Positions 10,383-18,243 of a DNA stretch of 64,000 nucleotides are shown piece after piece. Position numbers and translations under genes: made by a program. Source of the stretch: Sediminibacillus terrae. GTDB taxonomy: Bacteria; Bacillota; Bacilli; Bacillales; Amphibacillaceae. Position 1 is the stretch's first letter, and each line of letters opens with the position of its first letter. Location of the stretch: contig NZ_VZDQ01000025.1 in NCBI RefSeq assembly GCF_009602435.1, forward strand, positions 124,001 through 188,000. The letters run 5' to 3'. The notes under the pieces were generated by a model, which made no database searches, was not told the DNA's origin, and was given only the letters and a program-made list of their open reading frames with translations.

Positions 10383-10411
10383 AATATAACAAATTTTTAG
10401 AATGTAAACAA
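10383..10411 (-). promoter_or_regulatory. SigA promoter of prpC-prpD-prpB
   Basis: On the minus strand, TTGTTT (10411-10406) and TATATT (10388-10383) are separated by exactly 17 bases. This gives a leader of roughly 110 bases before the prpC start, with the cre site inside it. Confidence 0.75.
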
Positions 10412-10582
10412 TTTTTCTAAGAGAGGGGGACGGGTTATTTTCACTATGGAAAAAGGAGAAGTCAGCATTCTTTTTTTATCCATGGGGGGTGAAGCTGTCC
10501 ACGATATTGGGTGGACTCCATATAAACGTCAAGTTGGGAGCCCGCAATACGTGAGCGTGCTAACGTATCTTGGAAAAAACAA

Positions 10583-10778
10583 GTCCGGGACAAAACGGTT
10601 TTTTGGTTGCAAAAAGTAAACCGTTCTAAATTTCCCTTTTATAAAGAGGAACGCTCCACTCCGGCATCAACTAACAGGATAATAAGAAGTCTATCTAAAT
10701 AGTAAAAACCGAACGAATTTGATTGATCGTTCAAACTCGCTCGGTTTTGGCTTTGGTGGCCATGCTTTTGTCCCGGAC
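10583..10778. repeat. Intergenic repeat element B, core-deleted copy of element A
   Basis: 196 bp bounded by perfect 13-bp inverted repeats GTCCGGGACAAAA (10583-10595) and TTTTGTCCCGGAC (10766-10778). It aligns with element A (3154-3506) except that A's core 3258-3386 is absent; the junction falls at a GCA that is duplicated around the missing segment in A. The right half keeps the AAAACCGA...TCGGTTTT hairpin, which should terminate the minus-strand dehydrogenase gene at 10820. The rest of the 10412-10819 gap holds nothing convincing. Confidence 0.75.
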
Positions 10779-10819
10779 AAGAACTTCTAAGTGAGACATG
10801 TTTTCTTACGGACCGAAAC

Positions 10820-11707
10820 TTAGTTTGCGTTCAATCCTCCGGTTGCGCTATAAACATGACCGGTTACATAACTAGCTTGTTCCGATGCCAGGAATACATA
10901 AATCCCGCTCAGCTCGACCGGCTGACCTGCTCTTTGCAATGGCGTTTCCGGTGTTTCTTTTCCGAAGGTCGGAATGTTTTCCTGCGGCTGGCCGCCGGAA
11001 ATTTGCAGGGCAGACCAGAACGGTCCTGGTGCTACGGAATTCACGCGTATGCCCTTGGAGGATAGTTGTTTCGCCATGGACTTGGTGAAGCCTACAATCG
11101 CACTTTTCGTTGCTGCATAGTCCGGTAAAAGCGGGGATGGATAATAAGCCTCTACGGAGGAAGTGGTAATGATCGAACTTCCTTCAGGCATATGAGGCAG
11201 CGCTTCTTGGACCATCCAGTACATGGAAAATACATTGGTTTCGAACGTGGAAACAAGTTGTTCGGTTGTAAGGTCGGCGATATCTTTCACTGCCTGTTGT
11301 TTACCGGCTACAAGGACCAATGTATCAAGGCCGTCCAATTCTTTAACAGCATCCTGTACGAGAGACCGGCTAAATTCCTCACTACGCAAGTCTCCCGGCA
11401 GTAGGACTGCTTTTTGTCCTTCTTGCTCGATTAATGCTTTCACTTCCTGCGCATCTGGTTCCTCGACGGGAAGATAATTGATTGCAATGTCTGCGCCTTC
11501 CCGAGCATAGGCGATTGCAGCAGCACGGCCGATGCCGGAGTCCCCACCTGTAATCAATGCTTTTCTTCCTTTCAACTGGCCGGAGCCTTGGTAACTATTT
11601 TCCCCACAGTCGGGAACAGGGTCCATTTCTTTTTGAATACCTGGCGGATTTTGATATTGTTTCGGGAAATCTTTATGATAATACTTTTCTAATGGATTCT
11701 TAGGCAT
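10820..11707 (-). CDS. Short-chain dehydrogenase/reductase, GS39/YhxC-like
   Basis: NAD(P)-dependent oxidoreductase of 295 residues in the extended SDR group of general-stress enzymes (B. subtilis YdaD/GS39, YhdF, YhxC). It has the typical N-terminal extension [20 protein letters not shown], the cofactor motif [13 protein letters not shown], the NNAG-equivalent VLVAGKQ, the catalytic Ser in TTSSVEAYY and the catalytic [11 protein letters not shown]. The start at 11707 is preferred over an ATG at 11719 because AAAGGATGG gives proper spacing to 11707 only. Substrate unknown. It is monocistronic and divergent from the sugar-binding protein gene; a possible SigB promoter lies upstream. Confidence 0.85.
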   Translation of the reverse strand: MPKNPLEKYYHKDFPKQYQNPPGIQKEMDPVPDCGENSYQGSGQLKGRKALITGGDSGIGRAAAIAYAREGADIAINYLPVEEPDAQEVKALIEQEGQKAVLLPGDLRSEEFSRSLVQDAVKELDGLDTLVLVAGKQQAVKDIADLTTEQLVSTFETNVFSMYWMVQEALPHMPEGSSIITTSSVEAYYPSPLLPDYAATKSAIVGFTKSMAKQLSSKGIRVNSVAPGPFWSALQISGGQPQENIPTFGKETPETPLQRAGQPVELSGIYVFLASEQASYVTGHVYSATGGLNAN

Positions 11708-11753
11708 GAATAAAACCATCCTTTCTTTAAATCTTGTAAGGACATGTATTTGT

Positions 11754-11779
11754 GTACCTCGTAAGAAGCAAGAATAAAC
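11754..11779 (-). promoter_or_regulatory. Possible SigB-type promoter for the SDR gene
   Basis: Minus-strand GTTTAT (11779-11774), a 14-base spacer and AGGTAC (11759-11754) resemble the SigB consensus GTTTAA-N12-14-GGGTAT. The B. subtilis relatives are general-stress genes, which adds some weight. The match is imperfect. Confidence 0.33.
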
Positions 11780-11882
11780 CTAACTCGATCAAGCAAAAGG
11801 AACATACAGGGAGGATGGGGAGGGATAAAAGAATGGAATAAAAAAAGTTGAAAGCGCATTCATTTTTTGGTAGTGTGTAATT

Positions 11883-11898
11883 ATCGAAACGTTTCAAT
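11883..11898. promoter_or_regulatory. LacI-type operator, upstream copy
   Basis: ATCGAAACGTTTCAAT, one base from the perfect palindrome at 12214-12229 and centred 331 bases upstream of it. The CG-centred GAAACGTTTC core is typical of LacI-family regulators. It could serve as an auxiliary operator for looping or control the divergent SDR gene. The 11899-12175 stretch between the operators has no convincing gene. Confidence 0.55.
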
Positions 11899-12213
11899 TA
11901 TTGTGAAAAGAGATGAAGAGGAAAGTTGGAATGGAGGGAGGGAATGGTGTTTTTTTCAACTTAGAGGATGCATAAGTGGCAAACCAAAGCAAATGAAGGA
12001 AAGATGATAGGTAAAAATTGGAAATGGTAGAAGATCGCGCCAGATGAGACTAATTTTCTGGCTGTTAACTTGATGAAACAGGAATGTCTGAGTGGGAAAC
12101 GAAAGAAGAGGTTCAGCAGGAAGCAATCCGGCAAAAGATATATTACTGGAAGACTGTACAACGTCAAGAAGTGCATTGACAGCTATTGTACGGATGGTTT
12201 CATGATGGTTTTG

Positions 12214-12229
12214 ATTGAAACGTTTCAAT
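12214..12229. promoter_or_regulatory. LacI-type operator upstream of sugar-binding protein
   Basis: Perfect 16-bp palindrome ATTGAAACGTTTCAAT, 41 bases before the start at 12270. A TTGACA at 12176-12181 may be the -35 element; the corresponding -10 is weak. It matches the CcpA cre consensus at only about 10 of 14 positions, so a dedicated LacI-family regulator is more likely. No lacI-like gene is present in the window. Confidence 0.65.
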
Positions 12230-12269
12230 GAATGGCGTGGTTTTATAAATATCAAAGGAGCGTGGAAAG

Positions 12270-13493
12270 TTGAAAAAGGGAATCAAAGTCTTTCTGTTTG
12301 CAATAGTCCTGGTTGGCACTGCTTTTGTGTTGGGGGCATGTTCCGATGCATCCTCTGGTTCTAACGATGCGCTTCAAGTATGGACGATGTCTGATGAGTT
12401 GGAAGGGTTTGTAGAAGATTATGAAGCAGAACATGATGTCGAAATAGAAGTGCAAACAATACCTTGGGAAAACGCGCATGACAAATTATTGACGGCAGTC
12501 GCTTCCGGAAAAGGTCCCGATGTGCTGCAGATCGGCAACACGTGGGTTGCGGAATTTGCGGAAGCAGGAGCATTTTATGATATGTCGGATGATATTGGCG
12601 ACTATGAAAATTTAGATTTGAATAATTTTTTTGATGGGGCGAGAGGGACAGCGGAGTATGAAGGTCAAGTAATCGGGATTCCATGGTATGTGGATACGCG
12701 TGCTCTTTTTTATAGAACGGATATTTTAGAAGAAGCGGGTTATCCAGATGGGCCGAAAACATGGGACGAGATGATCGATGTTTCTGAAAAACTTGCGGAC
12801 AGAGGGGACGGTCAATATGCGATCGATTTACCACGGACTGACCCGCAGTTTCCGTTTATGTTGGGATGGCAGCAAGGTTGGACATATGAAGTAGGCGAAG
12901 GATCAGCAAATTTCGATGACCCTGCTTTTAAAGATGCGGTTGATATTTATACCAAATTCTATGAGGAAGGCTATTCCCAGTTAGAAGAAGGCAAGGAGAT
13001 TGTTCAGGCATTCAGCGATGGATCCAAACCGATGTTCTTCAGCGGTCCGTGGGATATCAAGACATTAAAGGATAACGGCGAAGATATTGAAGGGAAATGG
13101 AATGTCGCGCTAATGCCAGAAGGAGAGACAAATAAATCGATGATGGGTGGAGCGCATTTGTCGATATTCCATAATTCGGAGAAGGTGGACGAAGCGCTTG
13201 ATTTCATTAACTGGATGGCTGATACAGATACGCAATTGGCCTGGTATGAAACAATGAGCGAGCTGCCGGCCAATCAAGCGGCATGGGAAGATCCGATTTT
13301 AGCCGATGACCCGATGGTGAGTACCTTTGGAGAACAATTGCAGTCAACGGAACCACTGCCATTGATTCCAGAATACGAAAGAATGGGCAACGAGCTGTTA
13401 GACACACTGGAACAGATTTATCGAGGAGATGCGGATACTGACGAAGCACTCGCAAACTATCGGAAAGAAGTAGACGATATTTTGGCCGATTAG
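12270..13493 (+). CDS. Carbohydrate ABC transporter substrate-binding lipoprotein
   Basis: Extracellular lipid-anchored sugar-binding protein (family 1 type) of 407 residues. A lipoprotein signal peptide ends in VLGAC (lipidated Cys24). The mature part shows LTAVASGKGPDVLQIGNTWV and GIPWYVDTRALFYRTDIL, typical of oligosaccharide-binding proteins. The start is TTG at 12270, with AAGGAG (12255-12260) nine bases upstream. No permease or ATPase genes follow; instead come a GH35 glycosidase and a sulfatase, which suggests the ligand is a sulfated galactose-containing oligosaccharide. The protein must borrow permeases encoded elsewhere. The ligand is inferred from neighbours only. Confidence 0.85.
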   Translation: MKKGIKVFLFAIVLVGTAFVLGACSDASSGSNDALQVWTMSDELEGFVEDYEAEHDVEIEVQTIPWENAHDKLLTAVASGKGPDVLQIGNTWVAEFAEAGAFYDMSDDIGDYENLDLNNFFDGARGTAEYEGQVIGIPWYVDTRALFYRTDILEEAGYPDGPKTWDEMIDVSEKLADRGDGQYAIDLPRTDPQFPFMLGWQQGWTYEVGEGSANFDDPAFKDAVDIYTKFYEEGYSQLEEGKEIVQAFSDGSKPMFFSGPWDIKTLKDNGEDIEGKWNVALMPEGETNKSMMGGAHLSIFHNSEKVDEALDFINWMADTDTQLAWYETMSELPANQAAWEDPILADDPMVSTFGEQLQSTEPLPLIPEYERMGNELLDTLEQIYRGDADTDEALANYRKEVDDILAD

Positions 13494-13502
13494 GTTTTTA
13501 GT

Positions 13503-13526
13503 AGAGAGGGTAATGTGCACCTCTCT
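13503..13526 (+). other. Intercistronic hairpin after the binding-protein gene
   Basis: AGAGAGG pairs with CCTCTCT across a 10-base loop, followed by CCTTTTCTT. It is a weak attenuator or 3' stabiliser, which would keep binding-protein mRNA above the downstream enzyme genes, as is common in ABC sugar operons. Confidence 0.5.
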
Positions 13527-13571
13527 CCTTTTCTTATAACACTTCGATAACCGAATAAGAGGAGAATGGAA

Positions 13572-15932
13572 ATGATAGAAGTCAAGGACGAAAAAATGAT
13601 TATTGACGGGAAAGAGGTACTGCTCTTTGGAGGAGAACTGCATTATTTTCGAGTGCCGAAGGGGGAATGGAGAAACCGCATCAGGCAAGCAAAGGAAGCA
13701 GGGCTGAACATGATCAGTACGTATATTCCCTGGGGAATTCATGAATATGAAGAAGGCAAAATCGACTTATCGGGTACTTCGAGAGAGGAACTCGATCTCC
13801 TTTCCTTTCTGGAAATCATCAAGGAGGAAGGGATGTATTGTTTGGTCCGTCCGGGTCCGTATGTAATGGCCGAGGTGATCGATCATGGAATTCCGACTTG
13901 GTTTATCGACCATTACCCAGACGCCATGGCAAAAACGGAGGAAGGAAATGTCCATCCGACCAGAGTGGTAAGCTACATGCACCCGACTTATTTAGAGAAA
14001 GTGGAAAATTGGTACAGGCATGTTTGTCCGATCATCGAAAGATTTCAGTGGCGTCGTGGCGGACCGATTATCATGTTTCAATTAGACAATGAAGTCGGGA
14101 TGTTTCATTGGGTCACAAACCAGGGAGATTTTAACTCTGTCACATGGGATTTCTTCACGAACTATTTAGAAAACAAGTATTCCTTAAACGAGTTTAATGA
14201 CACATTCGGTGTAGAGGAAAATAGTATTGCCCGTTTCGTGGAAACAAAGCTGTGCCAACCGCAAGCGGCCTACGGCATGCCTTTGAAAAACGAGTTCAGT
14301 TTATTTATGCGACAACATTACCGGCAGTACATCGAACATTTGAAACAGCTGGCAGATAGCGAGGGCATTCAGGTGCCTTATGTGATAAACATCCATGGGT
14401 TTGACACCGTGGACCACTTGAAACGGGGAACAAAATACCCGATTGGATTATCGCAGTTAGTAGAGGTTGCCAAAATAGATGGAGTGATGGCTGCTGGCGA
14501 TTATTATATCGGTAATATCGACTATGATAATTTCGTGGACATTGTCCTGGCGAATGCTTTCACCAAATCCATTCAATGGAAAGAGCAGCCTCTGTTCTCG
14601 GCTGAATTCCAAGGGGGCAGCATTCCCGATCGGCCGAGGCTGCAGCCAAGCACGTTCGACTTAACGACTCGTCTTTGCATTGCCAACGGGATGAATGCGG
14701 CAAACTATTATATGTTTGTCGGCGGCGAAAACTTTGGGGGGATCGGGATACTGGGCAGGCGTCATGAATGGCAGGCCCCTTTAACAATGATGGGGGAAAA
14801 ACGGGCACACTTCCAAGTGATCCAGCATCTGGGGAATATGCTGCAGGTTTATCAGCAGCCATTGACAAGTTCGAAGCCGGAAATCGATACTCACTTTGCT
14901 TTCTACCCGGATTACTTCATGACCGAATTCAGCAATCAGTTCACGGCTGAACTGGATGAATCGCTCCAAAAGGAAAGAGAAGCCAATCTCTTTAACGGGC
15001 TGGCGAAAGGCTTGCGCGTGAACAATATCGTCTATGATGGCTGCAACTTATTGAAGGACGGCGATATAAACCCGGCAGAAGTACCGTCGCTGTGGGTATT
15101 TGCCCACGACCGGATGGATGGAAAAGTCCAAAGTAAGCTGATGGATTATATCGAAACGGGCGGCGAACTCGTCTTGTTTCCGGTTATCCCGACTAAAGAT
15201 ATGAACGGGGAGCCATGCACCGTTTTAAAAGATTACATTCAGGTGGAGGTAAAAGGGAGTGAAGCTGGCGGGTTTGTTCAGGTAGATGATGTGGACAATG
15301 TGAAAATCGACCGCATGGAAATGTATGACATCCGGGAAGGTGCCTTCGGATGGGCTGAAAACAGGGAAAAGTCCGTGGTCGCATTTGAGAAGCGCTTAGG
15401 AAAAGGCAAATTAGTGATGTTCGGTGTCAGCATGGAATTTGACTATCAATATAAAAAAGAAATATACAGAAATCTAGCCGCGAAAATCGGTGTGAGTAGC
15501 AAGTTCCGTGTTGAGGAGGAAGTGGATGTTTCAGTGAGAGATGGCCGGAATGGAAAGTTTTTATTCTTGAACAACTTTGATGAATACGAAAAGGAAACAA
15601 CGGTCGATTATCGAGACAGCCAGTTGTTCGACGGGAAAGCCATAATCGTTCCTGGGAAAGGCGGCCTCCTGCTACCGATAAATGTGCGGCTGCGCGAGGA
15701 TTTAACGATTCTGTATGCCACGGCGGAAATCGTCGAGCTGACAGAGTCCTATCAAAAACTGTCGATGGTGATCAGGAGAAGACAAAGCCAAGAAGAAATC
15801 GTATTTCAGTCACCACACTGGCGCCCCGAACCGAATGGAAATATTCAGGTCGTTGAGAAAGGAAGAGGAACGTATGGTGTGAAAGTTAATGTTCTGACGG
15901 AGTATGCAACAATAGAGCTCCTCCGAAAGTAA
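13572..15932 (+). CDS. Glycoside hydrolase family 35 (beta-galactosidase-like)
   Basis: Retaining glycosidase of the GH35 clan-A barrel, 786 residues. The N-terminal region has the family start (LFGGELHYFRVPKGEW) and LVRPGPYVMAE. The acid/base is Glu174 in FQLDNEVGMF and the nucleophile Glu345 in PLFSAEFQGG. Beyond about residue 430 lies a beta-rich extension of the kind found in large GH35 enzymes. There is no signal peptide, so it acts in the cytoplasm on imported oligosaccharide. The start at 13572 is preferred to 13566 because the GAGGAG box is too close to the latter. It lies between a sugar-binding protein and a sulfatase. Exact linkage specificity is unknown. Confidence 0.88.
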   Translation: MIEVKDEKMIIDGKEVLLFGGELHYFRVPKGEWRNRIRQAKEAGLNMISTYIPWGIHEYEEGKIDLSGTSREELDLLSFLEIIKEEGMYCLVRPGPYVMAEVIDHGIPTWFIDHYPDAMAKTEEGNVHPTRVVSYMHPTYLEKVENWYRHVCPIIERFQWRRGGPIIMFQLDNEVGMFHWVTNQGDFNSVTWDFFTNYLENKYSLNEFNDTFGVEENSIARFVETKLCQPQAAYGMPLKNEFSLFMRQHYRQYIEHLKQLADSEGIQVPYVINIHGFDTVDHLKRGTKYPIGLSQLVEVAKIDGVMAAGDYYIGNIDYDNFVDIVLANAFTKSIQWKEQPLFSAEFQGGSIPDRPRLQPSTFDLTTRLCIANGMNAANYYMFVGGENFGGIGILGRRHEWQAPLTMMGEKRAHFQVIQHLGNMLQVYQQPLTSSKPEIDTHFAFYPDYFMTEFSNQFTAELDESLQKEREANLFNGLAKGLRVNNIVYDGCNLLKDGDINPAEVPSLWVFAHDRMDGKVQSKLMDYIETGGELVLFPVIPTKDMNGEPCTVLKDYIQVEVKGSEAGGFVQVDDVDNVKIDRMEMYDIREGAFGWAENREKSVVAFEKRLGKGKLVMFGVSMEFDYQYKKEIYRNLAAKIGVSSKFRVEEEVDVSVRDGRNGKFLFLNNFDEYEKETTVDYRDSQLFDGKAIIVPGKGGLLLPINVRLREDLTILYATAEIVELTESYQKLSMVIRRRQSQEEIVFQSPHWRPEPNGNIQVVEKGRGTYGVKVNVLTEYATIELLRK

Positions 15933-16023
15933 AGGGGATACTTTGTTGTATTGTCGGGAGCAACACACCTGTCGCATTTGGAAATGATCTTTCTTGGATT
16001 TTGTTGAAAGGGAGGACAAGTCT

Positions 16024-17469
16024 ATGAAAATACTCTATCTCGATATCGATGCCTTGCGCCCTGATCATTTAGGCTGCTATGGTTATCACCGTAATACCTC
16101 GCCGAACATCGACCGTATTGCGGAACAGGGCGTCCGTTTCACTAATCATTATGCCTCCGACGTACCGTGCGCCCCGTCACGCTCTGCTTTGTTCAGTTCA
16201 CAGTTCGGAATCCATAATGGAGTCGTCAACCACGGAGGGTTGCAAGCGGATATGCGTCCTATCGGAAAAGACAGACCATTCAACTTTCATGATTCGCAGT
16301 ACCAGACTTGGGTGGACACGCTGCGAAGCAAAAACATGCATACGGCGATTATCAGCCCATTTCCCGGCAGGCATGAAGCTTGGCACATATTACGCGGATT
16401 CCTGGAAACATATGATACAGGGAAGCATGCGGGAGAAACAGCGGACGATGTGACAAAAGAGGCGCTGGATTGGCTGGAGTCCCGCGGCAGGGAAAAAGAG
16501 GATTGGTTCTTATACCTCAATGTTTGGGACCCCCATACACCTTATCGGACTCCTGCATCGTATGGGAATCCATTTGAAAAGGAGCCCGCCCCTGAGTGGC
16601 TTACCGAAGAAATGATTGCCGAGCATCGGGACAGTTTCGGCCCCTACAGTGCCCGGGATCTACCACCGGTAAGACAATGGCCGGGAATACCGGAAGAAAT
16701 CCGTGACCGGGATGACTTCAAGGCATGGATAGATGGGTATGACACCGCCATCCGTTACGTCGATGAGCATATTGGGAAAATCATCGATCAGTTGGAGAAG
16801 CAAGAAATCCTGGAAGAAACAATCATCATCATTTCCGCTGACCACGGGGAAAACCAAGGGGAATTGAATGTCTATGGTGACCACCAGTTAGCCGATCACA
16901 TCACTTGTCGTATTCCTTTTATCATTTCCGGACCGGATATCGCAAGCGGCCTTGTGGATGAAGATTTGCATTACCAAATCGATGTGGGGCCGACACTTGC
17001 AGAACTTGCTGGCGGGAAGCAGCGTGAAAAGTGGGACGGGCAAAGTTTTTTGCCTGCCATTATTGATGGAAAATCGTCGGGGAGGCCACATTTGGTTGTC
17101 AGTCAGTGTGCTTGGAGCTGTCAGCGAGGCGTGCGTTTCGATCATTGGATGCTTATCCGAACGTATCACGACGGATTAAAAGAACTTCCCGATTTCATGT
17201 TGTTTGATATTGAAAAGGATCCGCACGAAACCAATAATCTGATAGACGAACACCCTGAGGTGGTGGCGAAAGGCCTGCGCATCCTGGATGAGTGGGTGAC
17301 AGAACAGATGAAGACATCTGATTCACCCGTCGATCCGATGTGGAGTGTGATTCATGAAGGCGGCCCTTTTCATACGAGAGATGACCTGGATTTGGACCGA
17401 TATTTACAAAAGTTGTACAAAGAAGGCAGAAATGAGCCAGCCGTGAGATTGGAACAGCGTTATCGATAA
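16024..17469 (+). CDS. Sulfatase, Cys-type formylglycine family (S1)
   Basis: Hydrolyses a sulfate ester, probably on a sugar. The 481-residue alkaline-phosphatase-fold protein has the metal-binding N-terminus (YLDIDALRPDHLG), the modified-residue signature Cys49-Ala-Pro-Ser-Arg53, and the later metal site ISADHGENQGE with DHQLADH. The Cys must be converted to formylglycine; no formylglycine-generating enzyme or anSME maturase is encoded in this window. No signal peptide is present, which is unusual for sulfatases that attack polymers but fits intracellular desulfation after uptake. The start at 16024 has GGAGG eight bases upstream. A terminator follows at 17558, closing the three-gene unit. 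Confidence 0.9.
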   Translation: MKILYLDIDALRPDHLGCYGYHRNTSPNIDRIAEQGVRFTNHYASDVPCAPSRSALFSSQFGIHNGVVNHGGLQADMRPIGKDRPFNFHDSQYQTWVDTLRSKNMHTAIISPFPGRHEAWHILRGFLETYDTGKHAGETADDVTKEALDWLESRGREKEDWFLYLNVWDPHTPYRTPASYGNPFEKEPAPEWLTEEMIAEHRDSFGPYSARDLPPVRQWPGIPEEIRDRDDFKAWIDGYDTAIRYVDEHIGKIIDQLEKQEILEETIIIISADHGENQGELNVYGDHQLADHITCRIPFIISGPDIASGLVDEDLHYQIDVGPTLAELAGGKQREKWDGQSFLPAIIDGKSSGRPHLVVSQCAWSCQRGVRFDHWMLIRTYHDGLKELPDFMLFDIEKDPHETNNLIDEHPEVVAKGLRILDEWVTEQMKTSDSPVDPMWSVIHEGGPFHTRDDLDLDRYLQKLYKEGRNEPAVRLEQRYR

Positions 17470-17557
17470 GAAAAATCATAAACCAAATGGTAAGCTGGAA
17501 GAGCGCTGTCCAGCAAAGAACATAAAAAGAGCTTGGGACAAAAGCATAGTGACCATA

Positions 17558-17590
17558 ACAAAAAACCGAACGATTCATTCGGTTTTTTGT
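17558..17590 (+). terminator. Bidirectional terminator after the sulfatase gene
   Basis: Perfect stem ACAAAAAACCGAA (17558-17570) / TTCGGTTTTTTGT (17578-17590) with a 7-base loop, T-rich on both strands. It is preceded at 17531 by the GCTTGGGACAAAA motif that also starts element A. Confidence 0.85.
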
Positions 17591-17642
17591 TTTATCATAA
17601 TCTGGCGTTTAACCTTTTCTTATGAATAGGCGTCCCACTAAT

Positions 17643-18160
17643 CCGGCAAGATACTTCGCTTTCCGCGGGCACGGCTTCAGCTAACTTGGCAAAGAAAACC
17701 TCTTTGCCAAGTGGATCTTCAGCTCGCGTTTGTCCCGCAGGAGTCTACGCACCTTGTCCCCGTTGAATGAAGATGGTTCTTTTCTGGCGTGATTTCCGTC
17801 TTGTCTATTGCTGTTATGGATAGAAAGCTAAACCGCATGGAAGCGAGGAGTATTTTCCTTCTTATGCTGTTGATCTGCGTCCTCCAATTTCTGAAGAATA
17901 ACGAATCTTCCCCTGCTGATTTTTCGTCTTTGTCACTATTTAGAAACTTAACGTCAATAGAAGAATAGAGTTCTGTTTATTTTGTCTTGATAGGTAGAAA
18001 TCAGACCACGAAAACGTAGCGGAGGCAAGATACGGAGGTCCAACGGAACAGCACGGGCTGCAAATCCCGCAAGAAAGCGGTTGGTGCCTTCGGAGGAAGT
18101 GGAAGCCGTGCCCGTGGAACGCGTATTGTCTTGCCGTAGCGATGCGAAGCGCGGATCAAA
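17643..18160. repeat. Intergenic repeat complex C
   Basis: Non-coding gap between convergent sulfatase and fabF genes. 17643-17760 is a forward copy of the structured core found in element A, with a perfect central hairpin CTTGGCAAAG / CTTTGCCAAG and the shared GCGGGCACGGCTTCAGC and GTGGATCTTCAGCT boxes. About 18004-18160 is a diverged reverse-oriented copy (GGAAGCCGTGCCCGTGGAA, TCTTGCCGTAGCG). The sequence between them (17761-18003) shows nothing recognisable. No gene is supported here. Confidence 0.65.
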
Positions 18161-18194
18161 CAACAGGAAAAAAGAAGTTTATGAACATACAAGT

Positions 18195-18240
18195 AAAAAA
18201 CGAACAAATTCGATTGATACTTCGAATTCGCTCGTTTTTT
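18195..18240 (-). terminator. fabF terminator from the repeat family
   Basis: A 19-base stem, AAAAAACGAACAAATTCGA (18195-18213) with TCGAATTCGCTCGTTTTTT (18222-18240), T-rich on both strands, starting 3 bases after the fabF stop. It is the same hairpin module that ends repeat elements A and B. Confidence 0.85.
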
Positions 18241-18243
18241 CCT

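Noticed and set aside
10446-10616. 56-codon plus-strand frame upstream of prpC
   Set aside because: It runs into repeat element B, has no ribosome binding site and no recognisable sequence.
12214-12229. Reading the palindrome as a CcpA cre site
   Set aside because: Only about 10 of 14 consensus positions fit; the GAAACGTTTC core suits a specific LacI-family regulator better.
11956-12255. 99-codon minus-strand frame between the two operators
   Set aside because: Composition unlike a folded protein, no ribosome binding site, and it covers the sugar-locus promoter region.
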